64,000 nucleotides of DNA from Phyto melanocephala (taxonomy: Eukaryota > Arthropoda > Insecta > Diptera > Rhinophoridae). Location: positions 4,817,201 through 4,881,200 of the forward strand of contig OW799237.1 in assembly GCA_941918925.1 (NCBI GenBank). Direction: 5' to 3'. Below, in pieces: positions 23,506 to 35,000 of the stretch. Numbering within the stretch: position 1 is the first letter of the stretch; the number at the start of each line of letters is the position of its first letter. The position numbers and the translations under genes were made by a program. The notes under the pieces are model-generated. The model saw only the letters and a list, made by a program, of their open reading frames with translations, had not been told where the DNA came from and did not search any database.

Positions 23506-25192
23506 AAACATCAAGTATGGCAGCCCAGCTTTAGTCATAATAATGAATTACGTTAAGCTTGTATGTACATACATATTTATATGTACATACATATAAGTAC
23601 ATACAATGTATGTGTATGTGTTTAGCAAATATTGTTACAAGTTATTTAAAAAATTGAGGCAAACAAAAATATGTTTTTCATGATTAAAAAAAAAATAATA
23701 AAAAAATATTAAAAACAAAATTTTTATTTTTCTTATTTCATTTGCAAATAATAATAAATACCATATAGAAAAATAAACACACCGATTTTAAGAAAATAAA
23801 AAACAAGTTAGACAACTATATTCAGCTATGCCGAATATTATATACCCTTCCCAAAAGTGTAGATACGCAACTATAAGTATACGTATACATACATAACAGT
23901 TGTTTGTAAAACATATGTATTTAAACTTGCTAAATCTTTGCTGTTGTTATATTCTCTTGCAGATGTGTACAATCTTAATGCTTTTAAAATTGGTTCCTAA
24001 TTAAAGAAGTTATAAGCGATTTAAATTACTATTAACACCTGCTCAAACATTATGTGTGTAACTAAGCAAAACTTAAATGTTTTCCTATTTTGTTATTCAG
24101 CGCGATTTTCATTAAATTTTGAAGGAACCGAAGAAATTTCCATCTCAAAGAGAGTAAGACAGGGGTGTATAGTATAGCCTATGCTTTTTAATATTTACTC
24201 AGAAAAAAAATCAGAAAAGATGTTTATCAATAACATACGATATGCTGACCACGTTATACACAAGCTGATACGACAAACTAACCTCCGCAAGGGAATCTTT
24301 TGGCCTTAGAATCAATATTAAAAACAAAATATATGGTTGTTAGCAGAAAAAAAAATTATACGACAGCATGGCATTAAAAATAAAAAACATAGAAATCGAT
24401 CCATAGAACGCATCAAAGGAAAAAGCATGTCGCATAGAGATGGCAAGAGATGAATGTTTTGAATAAGGTAAGGTATTAGGCCACCCGTCCGTATTATTGA
24501 TTATATGCTGTGGAAGTATAAATAATTAAAGTAATGCATGAGAAAAGATGAGAAGCTTTCGAAATATGAATACAAAGGCGTATATTAAAGATATCAAGGA
24601 CTGACCGCGTTTCAAATCATTAAAACTGTCAAGAGTAGGGAAATCACAACAAGACAATGATAAATACTAATTTCTTTGAAAAATTCTCATATCAAAAATT
24701 GAATGAAGACGTGCTAGAGGCAGAAGAGAACTTTGCTGGTTGAAAAATATTCAAGAATCGACAGGGTATCGTAATTTACTAAATCTACTAAATACTGTGA
24801 AAAAAAAACATCTGATCGATTATTGAATTATAAAAACAAACAAAATTAAAAACAAACAAATTTGCTAGAAGCCATTCAAATATATATAATTTTTTATAAT
24901 TCTCATTTAGTTTAACAAGCATAGGATATAAGTTATAATTATTTTGACAACATTAAGAAGGTGCTGACTTATAGATTTTCACTTATTCCTTAAATTTCAA
25001 ATTAACGTATTGCAGAACCGAACGACTTCTGTAAGTCCATAATAGATAACCCATTATTATAATTAAGTACTATTAAAATAAGTATTTATTTATAAGCGAC
25101 CGTAATAAGCACTGTTGCCATTTCATCTATTTTCTCGTCAAATCTAGCGATTTTTAAACATTTTTAACTTTTTAAAAGTTTAAGTCCTGGGT
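23506..25192 (+). repeat. Right arm of a 3.8-kb inverted repeat
   Basis: Inverted copy of the left arm. The R1-type hairpin end lies at about 23805-23850 in the opposite orientation. Homology stops at about 25192 after 'aaagtttaagtcc', where an R1 copy begins. Confidence 0.9.
24115..24830 (+). pseudogene. LINE reverse transcriptase relic (RTE-like), right-arm copy
   Basis: Frames read EGTEEISISKRVRQGC, then LFNIYSE, then NNIRYADHVI (the YADD active site decayed to YADH). Then come FEI.IQRRILKISRTDR and a C-terminal LNEDVLEAEE / KIFKNRQG region. The order matches the finger-palm and C-terminal parts of RTE-type LINE polymerases. Many stops. Confidence 0.65.
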
Positions 25193-25662
25193 TAAGTCTC
25201 TTGGAAATATCCGGGAATGAATCGCTATTGAAATTCAGCACAATCGCCCAATAACTTTCTGAGATATGAGCAAAAAACCACGACCACCTCGTTTGTTTTT
25301 TTTTTACAATTACAACAACAACATACCTATGTATATAGTGGTAGAGTAAACGTGGTATCGAATCCCAGTTGAGCCAAAAAAATTTTTTTTTTTATTTTTT
25401 ATATTTTTATTAATTTTTGTAAAAAAAATTTTTTTTAATTTTTTTTTCAATATTTTTTTTTAATTTTTTTTTTAAAAACTACATACGTAAACTCAATTAA
25501 TAATTTTACAATGGTGTGTTGTTTATACGTTTGTTTTTACATGTATGTACGTATTTTATATGAGATGAAAGGTGATACAAACAATTGTTATTGTGTGACT
25601 ACACGTTGTGAAGGGTATATAAGATTCGGCACGGCCGAATATAGCACTGTTACTTGTTTTTT
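25193..25662 (-). repeat. R1 repeat, inverted copy
   Basis: Reverse of the 56.40-56.90 kb copy: 'caaaaaaccacgaccacctcg', a B-box-like 'ggtatcgaatcccagttgag', an AT-rich tract, then 'gtgaagggtata' and the hairpin ending at 'ttacttgttt'. Abuts the right arm of the palindrome. Confidence 0.75.
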
Positions 25663-26524
25663 TGTAGTCCTGTTATTCACACAAGAAGCATTGAGCCTTA
25701 ATATAACCTTTTAATCAAGACCTTGCATTCCAACTAGTTTTAATGTTTATCTCTTCTGCCTTGGACATGTAAAATATTTTGTGGCTTCCCTGAGTGCTTG
25801 ACTGTTTGTTTTTCTTCTCAGTAACCTATTCAGTGTTTTAACATGATCTACTGTTTGATATAGTGTGTGGCCAAAAAACTGGAAGTATTTAAGAAAATTT
25901 GTTTGTAAATAGTTGCAGTCTATTTATATTACGAGGAGCACCAATCCATGTTTTTCATAGGCATAAAAAATGCAAAGCGAACATTAAAATTGAATAATAA
26001 TTAATAATGTGCAGTTTACTCGCAATTGCAATAAATGACATGAGGAAGTCTAAACTTTATAGAATATAAGCCATTTTTATTCTGATTTTACATACACGAA
26101 GTTTTAGTTGCACTAACAAATAGAGTTTTAGTAATATAAAAAGAATGGGTCGCTAGATATTACTGGATTCGAAATTGCTAGATTTGACGGGAAAATAGCT
26201 AAATTCCTATTAGTGACTATGACTTATAACCAATACCTCCACCCCTTATGTCTAAATAAAAAAAGTTTGAAAATTTTATTGCAATTTAGTTTATTTTAAT
26301 AACTTTTTTAAAGGTAACTTAGATTTCGTGATCCTCTAATGAGGTGCACATCAGTTTTTTTTTTTTGTGAAATGACAATAGTTTAACGGTCTTAGCATTT
26401 AAAATTAAAACAGCTTTTAAAGAGGTTAATAAAATAAATTTCAATAATAATTGTAATAGAAATTATTATTATTATTATTGACCACCACTGTACATATATT
26501 ATTATTATTATTATTTATTATCAT
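25663..26524. other. 3' flank of gene D, no gene seen
   Basis: AT-rich. Segment 26219-26520 is homologous to the flanks of gene F on either side of the Gypsy insertion ('acttataaccaa', 'ttagtttattttaataactt'). Confidence 0.6.
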
Positions 26525-28006
26525 TTACTTTTTGCCGAGTGTATTACCAGTACTATATCGAATAAAATTATTTCCACGAACCTCATCCGGCAATGAAAAC
26601 ACTATATGGCGTTTAAAATCATTCAGTTCACAACAGAATGTATAACCTTTTTTTGTATCATCTAACTCGGTATTGACTATACCTATTTGATTACAAACAT
26701 TTCTACAAACTTCCATGCTTGGACCATTGTTTTCGTAGGGATTATTAAGAGTCACAAGCACAATAGCCGAATCAGTAGCTTTGTGCATTAGAACCTTGAA
26801 CAAATACCGGGGAACTTTGTATTTTTGTTTAGCTTCTAAGTAGATTTCTACGTTAGTACCATTTTGAAGTGGTAACTCCAAAGTGCCCATATGACCGGTA
26901 TAGGTTTCGATGTCACCCTTGTACATGATCGCAGTGGCACGAGTTATTTCCTCCACCTTTAACCAATTACCGACAATAACAGCATTAAATGCGGGTACTA
27001 CATTAAGATAATATAATGTGGCCTCTCGTTCGTAGCCAAAAATAAATTCACTTTCGGCGGTTAAACGAGCACAATCTAAATAGTTTGTTTTATCGATATA
27101 CTTTTGATTTTTGCCAAAGTATTTCTCAAAACGTTTAATTTGATTTTTCATATTAAAAGTAGTTACTTTCTTCATGCTTTGGATGCCATTGACGCTGCAG
27201 CGATAGAGTTTAGTTTTCTGAATAGAATCTGCAAAGAGGTGTCAATAAAAAAATACAGAATAATATTCTTTTAACAGAGAAGTGTATTAAAATAAATTAA
27301 AAAAAAATCAAATCTCATTGAATATTTTATTTATATTTAACTTTCGTTTAGTTAATTTTGTTAAAAAAAATAATCTTTTACACTAATACTCACAGTCCAT
27401 AGCGGCACCATTCATTGTGGAGTGCGTATATATTGCACGATCGGTGACACTATTATAGCATATTTCAAATAGTGGTCCGTAAAGTTGGCCATTATAATCG
27501 AAACCAATATTATACGTAAAACCATAATTATTACCACACTTTTCGGTGGTTGTTTGCAACGAAGAGCTCGGTATATCTCTGCACACCAATTGGTTGAGAC
27601 GATGAACACTGTTTTGGTTGTCCACTAAATTACCCTTCGAACATTTCAAGTCCATCATTTCCAAGCCAGTGCTTGCAAGAGCATTGTTAGTGCCGCTACA
27701 AAGCAATCTTAGTTTTGTGTTTGATTTAAGGCTGGTAACTTCGCCGGTAGGTTTGAAAAGTTTATAGTTATTTCCAGAATCAGCTGTCAAAATGACGGGA
27801 GCAGAAACTCCGATATCGCTAATTTTTATAGAACATTTTGCTTCGACTGTAATATCTAAAGATATAAATACATATATTAATACACAGAAAGGATTTTTAG
27901 TTAAAAAAAATATTTTTTTCCCTTAAACTATCCTTTTTTTGCTGCCTAAAACCAACTCACCGAATGTTGTATAGATGCAAATTAGCACAATAAATAACTT
28001 CGACAT
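26525..28006 (-). CDS. Nuclease-family secreted protein lacking catalytic His, gene D
   Basis: Exons 27961-28006, 27394-27855 and 26525-27228, GT/AG sites, phase-1 introns; about 403 residues. The signal peptide starts MSKLFIVLICIY. The N-terminal Cys domain covers residues 16-169. In the nuclease fold the motif read as RGH in genes A and B is C-A-R (222-224), so the general-base His is an Arg. The metal-binding Asn position is I254, while W258 and E262 remain. The C-terminal cysteines (CRNVC, FCC) are kept. The frame is fully open and the fold-defining residues are conserved, which argues for a functional but non-catalytic protein, perhaps nucleic-acid binding. That role is inference. Closest relative here is gene F. 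Confidence 0.88.
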
Positions 28007-28080
28007 ATTTAAACTTCTTAGCTGACGTTCAAAATAAGAAATATTCGCTGCTATTAACGCTTTTCTTTATTGCCCACCTC

Positions 28081-28088
28081 TATTTATA
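28081..28088 (-). promoter_or_regulatory. TATA box of gene D
   Basis: TATAAATA within 'cggtataaatagagg' on the minus strand, 75 bp upstream of the ATG. Identical context in gene F. Confidence 0.75.
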
Positions 28089-28339
28089 CCGATTTTTTTT
28101 TGTGTTTTCTTTTTGAATTGTGTTTATTTACCTCAACGCACAAATACATACATATATGCGTATATACATACGTACATCTACTAGATACATTCGTATTAAA
28201 AAGAACGTGTGAAAAAAAATATTAGAAAAAATAAAAGAAATAATATGGAAAGAAAAACAAACTATTTTCAAAATACCAATAGGGTTTCCGAAAAAAATTC
28301 TCGTGCTAAACGAGTGTGTACTATGTGATAATGCAAAAT

Positions 28340-28925
28340 TTTCAGACTTTAAGAGAGCATTTTAAACTATAGACAGATACATACTGCTACAGAAACAGAA
28401 CATGTATGGTGTCCAAGAAACCAAACTTAAATGGTTTGAATCGTACTTAACAGAACGCAAACAAACAACGAAGTAAACAATGTAAAATCAGACATACATT
28501 CATACATACATACATATAAGAAAAATGTAAAATAGTTCTACATGCAGATCATACTTTTATCTTTACGGAAGCAGATACAGCAGAGAAATGTCCACAGAAT
28601 TTAATGCAACATATCGTCGTTGCTCTATCAAATTCAGTTATGTGTTTCTTACTGAATTTTCAGGAGATAAAAAAAGCATTTTATTTTGTTACTTTACAGT
28701 ATTAACTTATGCATATTGACTTGTTTATTTTTCAACCAATCAAGATATCCTTAAACGGTTTGATAGATGGTTGTACGACCAATAAACCTTCAAAAGAGAG
28801 CAAAAAAAATTTTTAAAAATTGCAGCGACGATATACTGATTGTAAATAAATGGCTAAAGCTGAATAAAATAAAACTTAATGACGATAAAACGATGTTAAT
28901 GGATTGCCGTTACTACCGATTTTCA
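28340..28925 (+). pseudogene. LINE reverse transcriptase relic (CR1/Jockey-like)
   Basis: Plus-strand frames give YILLQKQNMYGVQETKLKWF then ESYLTERKQT. An active-site-like block HADHTFIFTEAD (FADD decayed) and IVNKWLKLNKIKLNDDKTML follow. These are ordered palm and thumb blocks of a non-LTR reverse transcriptase, with a large deletion between the second and third and several stops. Confidence 0.75.
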
Positions 28926-29430
28926 TGAGCGAATTTTGTTTAGCCAAGCAGCTCACTTTTGTTTAAATGAATGGATCTTGCAGCAGTTTGCTGCACGCAA
29001 AAGGATTCTAAATGACACCATTTTAACAATCGAATTGGATGGATACCAAACTGTCGTATTTGTAGTGAAGATAACCGTTACAACCAGAAAAACTGCCTGC
29101 TTAGTGTGCTTAATAGGCTGGTGGAATCATTGGTTCATACAGGAGCTGTTTCAACAAGACGGCGTATCATGTCACACAGCTTGTGCCACAACTGGTTTAT
29201 TGAAGGAGACGTTTGGTAGCCGCTTGACTATTTTCTGTGCGAATATGAAAAGTCTCTAGTCTACGCCGATAAGTCCGAAACGACTGACTACTTGAAAGAC
29301 AACATTGGCCGCATTATTACCGGTAGACGGCATCAAATGGAAAAAGTCATCGAAAATTGGACCACCAGATAAGACTTCGTTCGCTGCAGCTGTAGCGGTC
29401 ATATGCCAGAAGTCATATTTAAATCAAAAT
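28926..29430 (+). pseudogene. Transposase pseudogene, IS630/Tc1/mariner superfamily
   Basis: Begins within the first catalytic block (ILFSQAAHFCLNEW, where the usual D is Q) and continues through LFQQDGVSCHTACATTGLLK. After a frameshift it reads LDYFLCEYEKSLVYADKSE and ends at HMPEVIF. The domain order matches the insect DUF4817-type transposases. The N-terminus and the SPDL block are missing or decayed. Abuts the LINE relic. Confidence 0.8.
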
Positions 29431-29535
29431 GCCAGAAAATTATCTTTGGAATAATTAAGTCAATTAAAAAAATGCATCTTTGTTTTTTTGAAAAATTCCA
29501 TAACTCTATAAAAACACCCTTTACAACTAATAATA

Positions 29536-30645
29536 GGTTTGTTCGACGTAAATCCGGGTAAAGTCCGGTAAAATGAGAGTAAACAAAAAATTCTCTCAGA
29601 AAACGATAAATTTACCAAAATTTGCTGGAACGCAAAAAACCACATTTCAAGCCCGAAAAAAAGCGTCAAAATTGTACAGCTGTTGTTAAGAGGTCCAGGT
29701 TGATATGCCCCCAGCCGGCTTACCGCCGTCGCCGAATTATTTTGTTCGGATAAACCGCGCCAGGCTATCTCGACTGATGGCGTTAAATGCTTTTTACAAA
29801 CTAGAAATGAGAGGCATATATTTTTCTCATTCTCTTTTAAAAGTTCCTAAAATTTTTACAATTAAGAAATTTATTTTTCTAATTTTTTTCGCTGTCGTAT
29901 GTCGTGTTTAGTCGTATAACGAACTGCTAAAGAGATGATGAGATAAAAAAATAATATGAAATATGAAAAAATATATAAAAAAATTAAAGAGAAATAAATG
30001 TGTACTATACACTTCCACCCGTTGCTACCAAATTTCGACTGTCTGTGTTTCAGTTTCTCTATTGTAAAAGGGGACTAAGTTTTAATGAGAAAGATTTAAA
30101 ATAACGCTGTTATGTCCGCAATCGAGCAATAGAGTATATATGTTAATATTATGGCTGCACTAAAAATTACAAGAAAAACATATTAACATATATCGTTGTT
30201 TCTTCAACTCGCTTTCATTCGTGCGTATATGGTAATACGAAATCAATTTAATTTTCAACAAATTTTTAGTTTTTAAGTTTAATGTTTGTTAAATTATGTC
30301 CAAACAAACACTAGAGTGAAATGCATATGTTTTATTAGTTATTAAAATTATTCAAATTACAAAAACTCGTATTAATATTCTCAGACAAAGTATATTCCAT
30401 TGTTTACAAAAATAAAAAAATCTTTTCAACCTTTTATATTTTTACAAATTAAAAACAGCTGATTTAGTGATCTGACAGTTTTCCCATTTTACACGCAAAA
30501 AAAGTACGGGTAAAGTCTGGTAAAAAGAGAAACACAAATTACTCTCTCATGAACGTTCTCATTTACCCAATTTTCAACACAAGAAACGCTTTTCGGTAAA
30601 GTTGGGAGGTCGCGGGTTCCCGCGGTAACATACATCGAACAAACC
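29536..30645. mobile_element. Unclassified TIR element with TAATA target duplication
   Basis: The ends 'ggtttgttcga' and its reverse complement are flanked by TAATA on both sides (29531-29535 and 30646-30650). Just inside each end is a related ~80-bp block in the same orientation ('cgggtaaagtc', 'ggtaaaa.gaga', 'ctctc', 'tttacc'), an unusual direct rather than inverted arrangement. The interior of about 1.1 kb has no recognisable transposase. Confidence 0.7.
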
Positions 30646-30699
30646 TAATATTTTATTCGGTATTTGCATACTGGTTGTACTCGTTGACAAAAATATTCA

Positions 30700-30834
30700 G
30701 CCTTATTGTCATTGGCGTTGTCGTATTTTTTGGTACCGTGTAACATTTACGACAATGTAAAATGAATGAGACCTTGTCGTATTTCTGTCGTTTTCGACAC
30801 AAAAACGACACGACAACGCCAATGACAATAAGGC
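30700..30834. mobile_element. 135-bp hairpin MITE
   Basis: 'gccttattgtcattggcgtt' and five further bases are repeated exactly in reverse at the right end. The core also has 'gtcgtttt' and 'aaaacgac' words. The whole element would fold into one hairpin. Open frames through it are by-products. Confidence 0.85.
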
Positions 30835-30839
30835 CGATT

Positions 30840-31799
30840 GTTTTGATAATCTCCCTAAAATTTAAACATTTTTTTTGCTTAAACTTTTTCCTTTTTTTAT
30901 ACTCTACAGAACATATGCTTTGTTGGGGGCTTTCGTACGCAAACGTTTTTAACATGTCCATGTATGCACTACGGTGAGCGAATGAAATCTGCTACTGCTT
31001 ACAAAATTGAAATAGAAAATTCTTTGACCGGTTACAAATTATTGAACCGAACTTGGCAAACATTATTTATATCGTTTGTCACAGCTAGAAAGGCTCTAAA
31101 TGGAAATTGAGTTTTGCAGCGATTTCAAAATATTTTACACAAACAGAACTCGTTATAAAAATTTAATGCAACAATATCAAGAATAACAGTTTTACAAGCA
31201 ATTTTATAAAAATAATGCAGTTTCTATTACGTTTTTGCCTTCTCCTGTAAAGTTACAATTGTTTGAGTTTGTATTCTTTAGGTTGTAAGGAATCAAGATT
31301 TGTGTATTTTGAAACAAAAACTAACTTACCACTTAGGCGCAAAAGAATTTTATTGCAATAATTATAATTGCAATTAAGACGTACGTATATACATATGTAT
31401 GTACATACGTATTTTTAATTGCAGCCACATTTAGAAAACTTACAATTTACCATAAAATTAAATTTTTTTATTTCAAAATTGTTGTTGTACTAAAGATTTT
31501 TGAACCTCTAATGACGGTATGAAAACGATTCCTTTACATAATTAACAATTACGCTATCCTTTATTGATAATGATCTGCTTCTTCTCTTATGTATTAAAAC
31601 AGCTTCGCAAATTTTATATTTTCCTTGATATTTAAGGAGAGCATTTTCAAATATTTTTTTTTCTTGAAACTAGCGATGTTTTAGCGATTTCAAAAATAGT
31701 TGTTCAATATTTTATTTTACGTTTATTCGGAGTACAAGTCGATGTCTTATAACCAACACCACCACCCCACACCCCATGTCTAAAAAAAAAACAAAGTTG
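30840..31799. other. Intergenic, no gene seen
   Basis: AT-rich. Positions 31670-31799 are the homolog of the gene D 3' flank and end at the Gypsy target site. Confidence 0.5.
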
Positions 31800-31942
31800 T
31801 GTAGTAGAATAATGAACATTTGATACTAGTTTTCACATCATTGTAAATAGTAGTATACTTTAAGTGTTAAGAATAGGCAACTTTGTTTTAAAATAAAATT
31901 AAAGGAAAGGGCAGTTGAGATACAGCGATCGATAGTATTACA
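31800..31942 (+). repeat. 5' LTR of the Ty3/Gypsy element
   Basis: 143 bp, starting 'tgtagtagaataatgaaca' and ending 'gatagtattaca'. Very short for an LTR of this group. It should hold the promoter. Confidence 0.95.
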
Positions 31943-32024
31943 ACGTCAGGTGTGAACGGACAAACGCTTTACATTAAAAGAAAAAGTATTAGAAGTTCGA
32001 TATTGTCTTAAGAAAACAAGTGTA

Positions 32025-35000
32025 GTGACTGAAGAAAACTTAATGAATTCTCGGGAGGAAATAGCAACCCAACTAAGAAATATGGGTATCAGTGTCCCAG
32101 ATTCAGCTACTCTAATACAATTGAAAAGTTTGTTAAACAGTGTGGTAGGAGCTGGCGCAACAAGTACAGTCTCAAAAAATATGGCTGACGAAACACATAA
32201 CGTACAACAAGACATGAACGAGCAAGCAGAAAACGAAACAACACAAATTGAGGAAAGTAGCGACCTGTTGACAGAAGCAACACAGAACAACAACAATGAT
32301 GAATTTGCAAATGCATGCAACGACAAAGAATCGCAGGCACATGGAAACAATTTTGAAAACCAACAACAAAATGAAGAATTGTGCATATTAGAACACCAAT
32401 TAACCCGCCGCCTACGTATACTCAAATTACAACAAGAAATTAAGGCACTCGAATGCGGAGAAGAATATAATACCACAAATAAAAACAAGGCAAGATCAAA
32501 CATCAGTTTTGCAGACGTCGAGGGTGCTATCAATAAATTTAGTGGTGACGATGGTAACAGTATCCTAAAATGGATAAATGATTTTGAAGATCTTATGTCA
32601 TTACACTACTGTACACCTGAAGAAAAATTTCTATTTGCCAGACGTATGATGACAGGAACTGCTAGTCTTTTTGTAAAAATGGTATCAGCAAGTACATGGG
32701 GTGATCTGAAGCTCAAATTGCAAAAAGAATTTGATAAGCCCCTTAGTGCTAGAGACATCATCAGAAAATTGGAAGCAAGATTGTGGAATCGAAAAGATGA
32801 AACATTGCATCATTATATTTTGACAATGCAGGAAATGTCAAATGGGTTGCTGGAAGATAAAGATTTGATTGAATTCATAATTGATGGTATTGGCGATAAA
32901 TCATTTGCAGCATCCATGTTCTATAACATCACTTCCGTTAATGAAATGAAAAAACTTCTTCCTCGCTATGAAAAAATTATACAGCAAAGCGAGCCAAAAT
33001 TATCAGCTAAGCAAAGTGAGAATATTCGATGCTACAATTGTTCTGGCTTTGGACACTACGCTCAGGCTTGTATGGAGAAAAAACGACCTAAAGGATCATG
33101 CTTCAAGTGCGGAGGGTTAGGGCATCTTTATGCTAAGTGTCCCCTGAAAAATGTGGCGACAGTAGATGATAAATTGCATAGCATAGATTTCAATGTACAG
33201 GTAAGAATTGTCTTTCAAATAAATGATCATATTATAAAAAAGCTTGACGTTGCGTCCTCTCTTCTTGATACCGGTAGTCCCAGTAATTTTATAAGAAAAT
33301 CAGTAATCGAGTCGGTGGCACCACGTGCACGGATTAGTAGGGAGCAGAGGATGACATTTAAGGGAGTAGGTAACGGAATTTTGTTGACATGTGGTAGAGT
33401 GCGGACTGTTATAGAACTTGCTGGACGACGTGAGACTGTGGATTTGTATATTGTATTTGATGACCATATCCCCTACGACCTGATTCTGGGCAGGAATTTC
33501 ATGAATTTATTTTCTATTTCTTTGTGTATTAAATCAAGTGAATTAAATGACTTTTATGTTGAGAATAAAGATTTAATGGAAGTGAATGATATGGGGGAAT
33601 TCGGTGTGGTTGGGGAATTTAGGAGAATGTGTAATATCCAGGTGGAGGAGAGGGAATATGATATTAGGATTAATACTGATTTGCAGGGGGACATGAGAGC
33701 GAAGATAGGAAGACTAGTAAAGGATGAATATTTGGACAGGACTCATGAGAATAGAGTACCTGTCGGGTACGAGGCGAGGATTTTGGTTAATTCGCCGGAG
33801 ACCACGTTTTGTTCACCGAGACGACTATCTTTTGCCGAAAAACAGGAGGTTGCGCGAATTATAGAGGAATTGTTATCTAAGGGTATAATAAGGCATAGTA
33901 ATTCACCGTACGCTTCTCCTGTGGTTTTGACGAAGAAGAAGAGTGGGGAAACGAGAATGTGTATAGATTATAGGGCTCTTAATAAGTTAATAGTAAGGGA
34001 TAATTACCCTTTGCCGCTGATAGAGGACTGCTTGGAGCATCTAGAGGGTAAACGTTATTTTACGATGATGGATTTGAAATCTGGATTTTATCAGGTGAGA
34101 ATGGCCGATGATTCCGTGAAATACACATCTTTCGTTATCCCAAATGGACAGTATGAGTTCCTTAGGTTACCCTTTGGACTGAAGAATGGTCCGGCCATTT
34201 TTCAACGTTTTGTGAATCAGGTTTTTCGCGAGTTCGTGGACAAGGGGGAGATAGTTTTGTACATGGACGATATTTTGATAGCGACGGAGACACTGGACGG
34301 ACATTTAGGGTTACTGAGTAGAGTTTTGGCTCGTTTGGCAGAGAGTGGTTTGGAACTTAAGCTTGAGAAGTGTAAATTTGCTTATACGGAGATTGAATAT
34401 TTGGGATATACTGTTTCGGAACATGGTATAAAACCTTCTCGCAGTCATATTAGGGCTATGTCGGAGTACCCGGTACCTAGGAACGCAAGGGAAATGAAGT
34501 CATTTTTAGGATTGTGCGCATACTTTAGAAAGTTTGTTGAACATTTCTCTATTATTGCTCGTCCATTATACGAACTAACGAAGGAGGGTGTTAAATTTTT
34601 ATTTTCGGACGAATGCAGACGGGCATTTGGTAAGTTAAAGGAAATTTTAACATCTGGACCTGTTCTGGCCATTTACAACCCGAGAAGGGAAACTGAATTA
34701 CACTGCGATGCTAGTGCTATGGGTTTTGGTTCAATTTTGATGCAGAAACAGGATGACGGCGAATTCCATCCAGTTTCCTACTTTTCTAGGAGAACAACTG
34801 ATGCAGAGACGAGGTACCACAGTTTTGAGTTGGAGACACTGGCCATTATATATTCACTTCGAAGATTTAGTGTATATTTAAAGGGAATCAAGTTCGTTAT
34901 TGTAACTGACTGTAATTCACTGACTCTGACATTGAACAAAAGGACAGTTAATAGTCGTATAGCAAGATGGGCCCTTGAGTTGGAGAATTTTAATTATAGC

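Noticed and set aside
21432..25192. CRISPR-like or phage-type structure suggested by the large inverted repeat
   Set aside because: The arms contain eukaryotic LINE relics and fly repeats. There are no regular short repeats with unique spacers.
28936..29259. 107-codon frame as an independent gene
   Set aside because: It is the middle of a mariner-type transposase with flanking frameshifted blocks of the same protein.
31946..32533. 195-codon minus-strand frame at the Gypsy element's start
   Set aside because: Antisense of the gag region and 5' LTR. Ser/Cys/Leu-rich composition with no motif.
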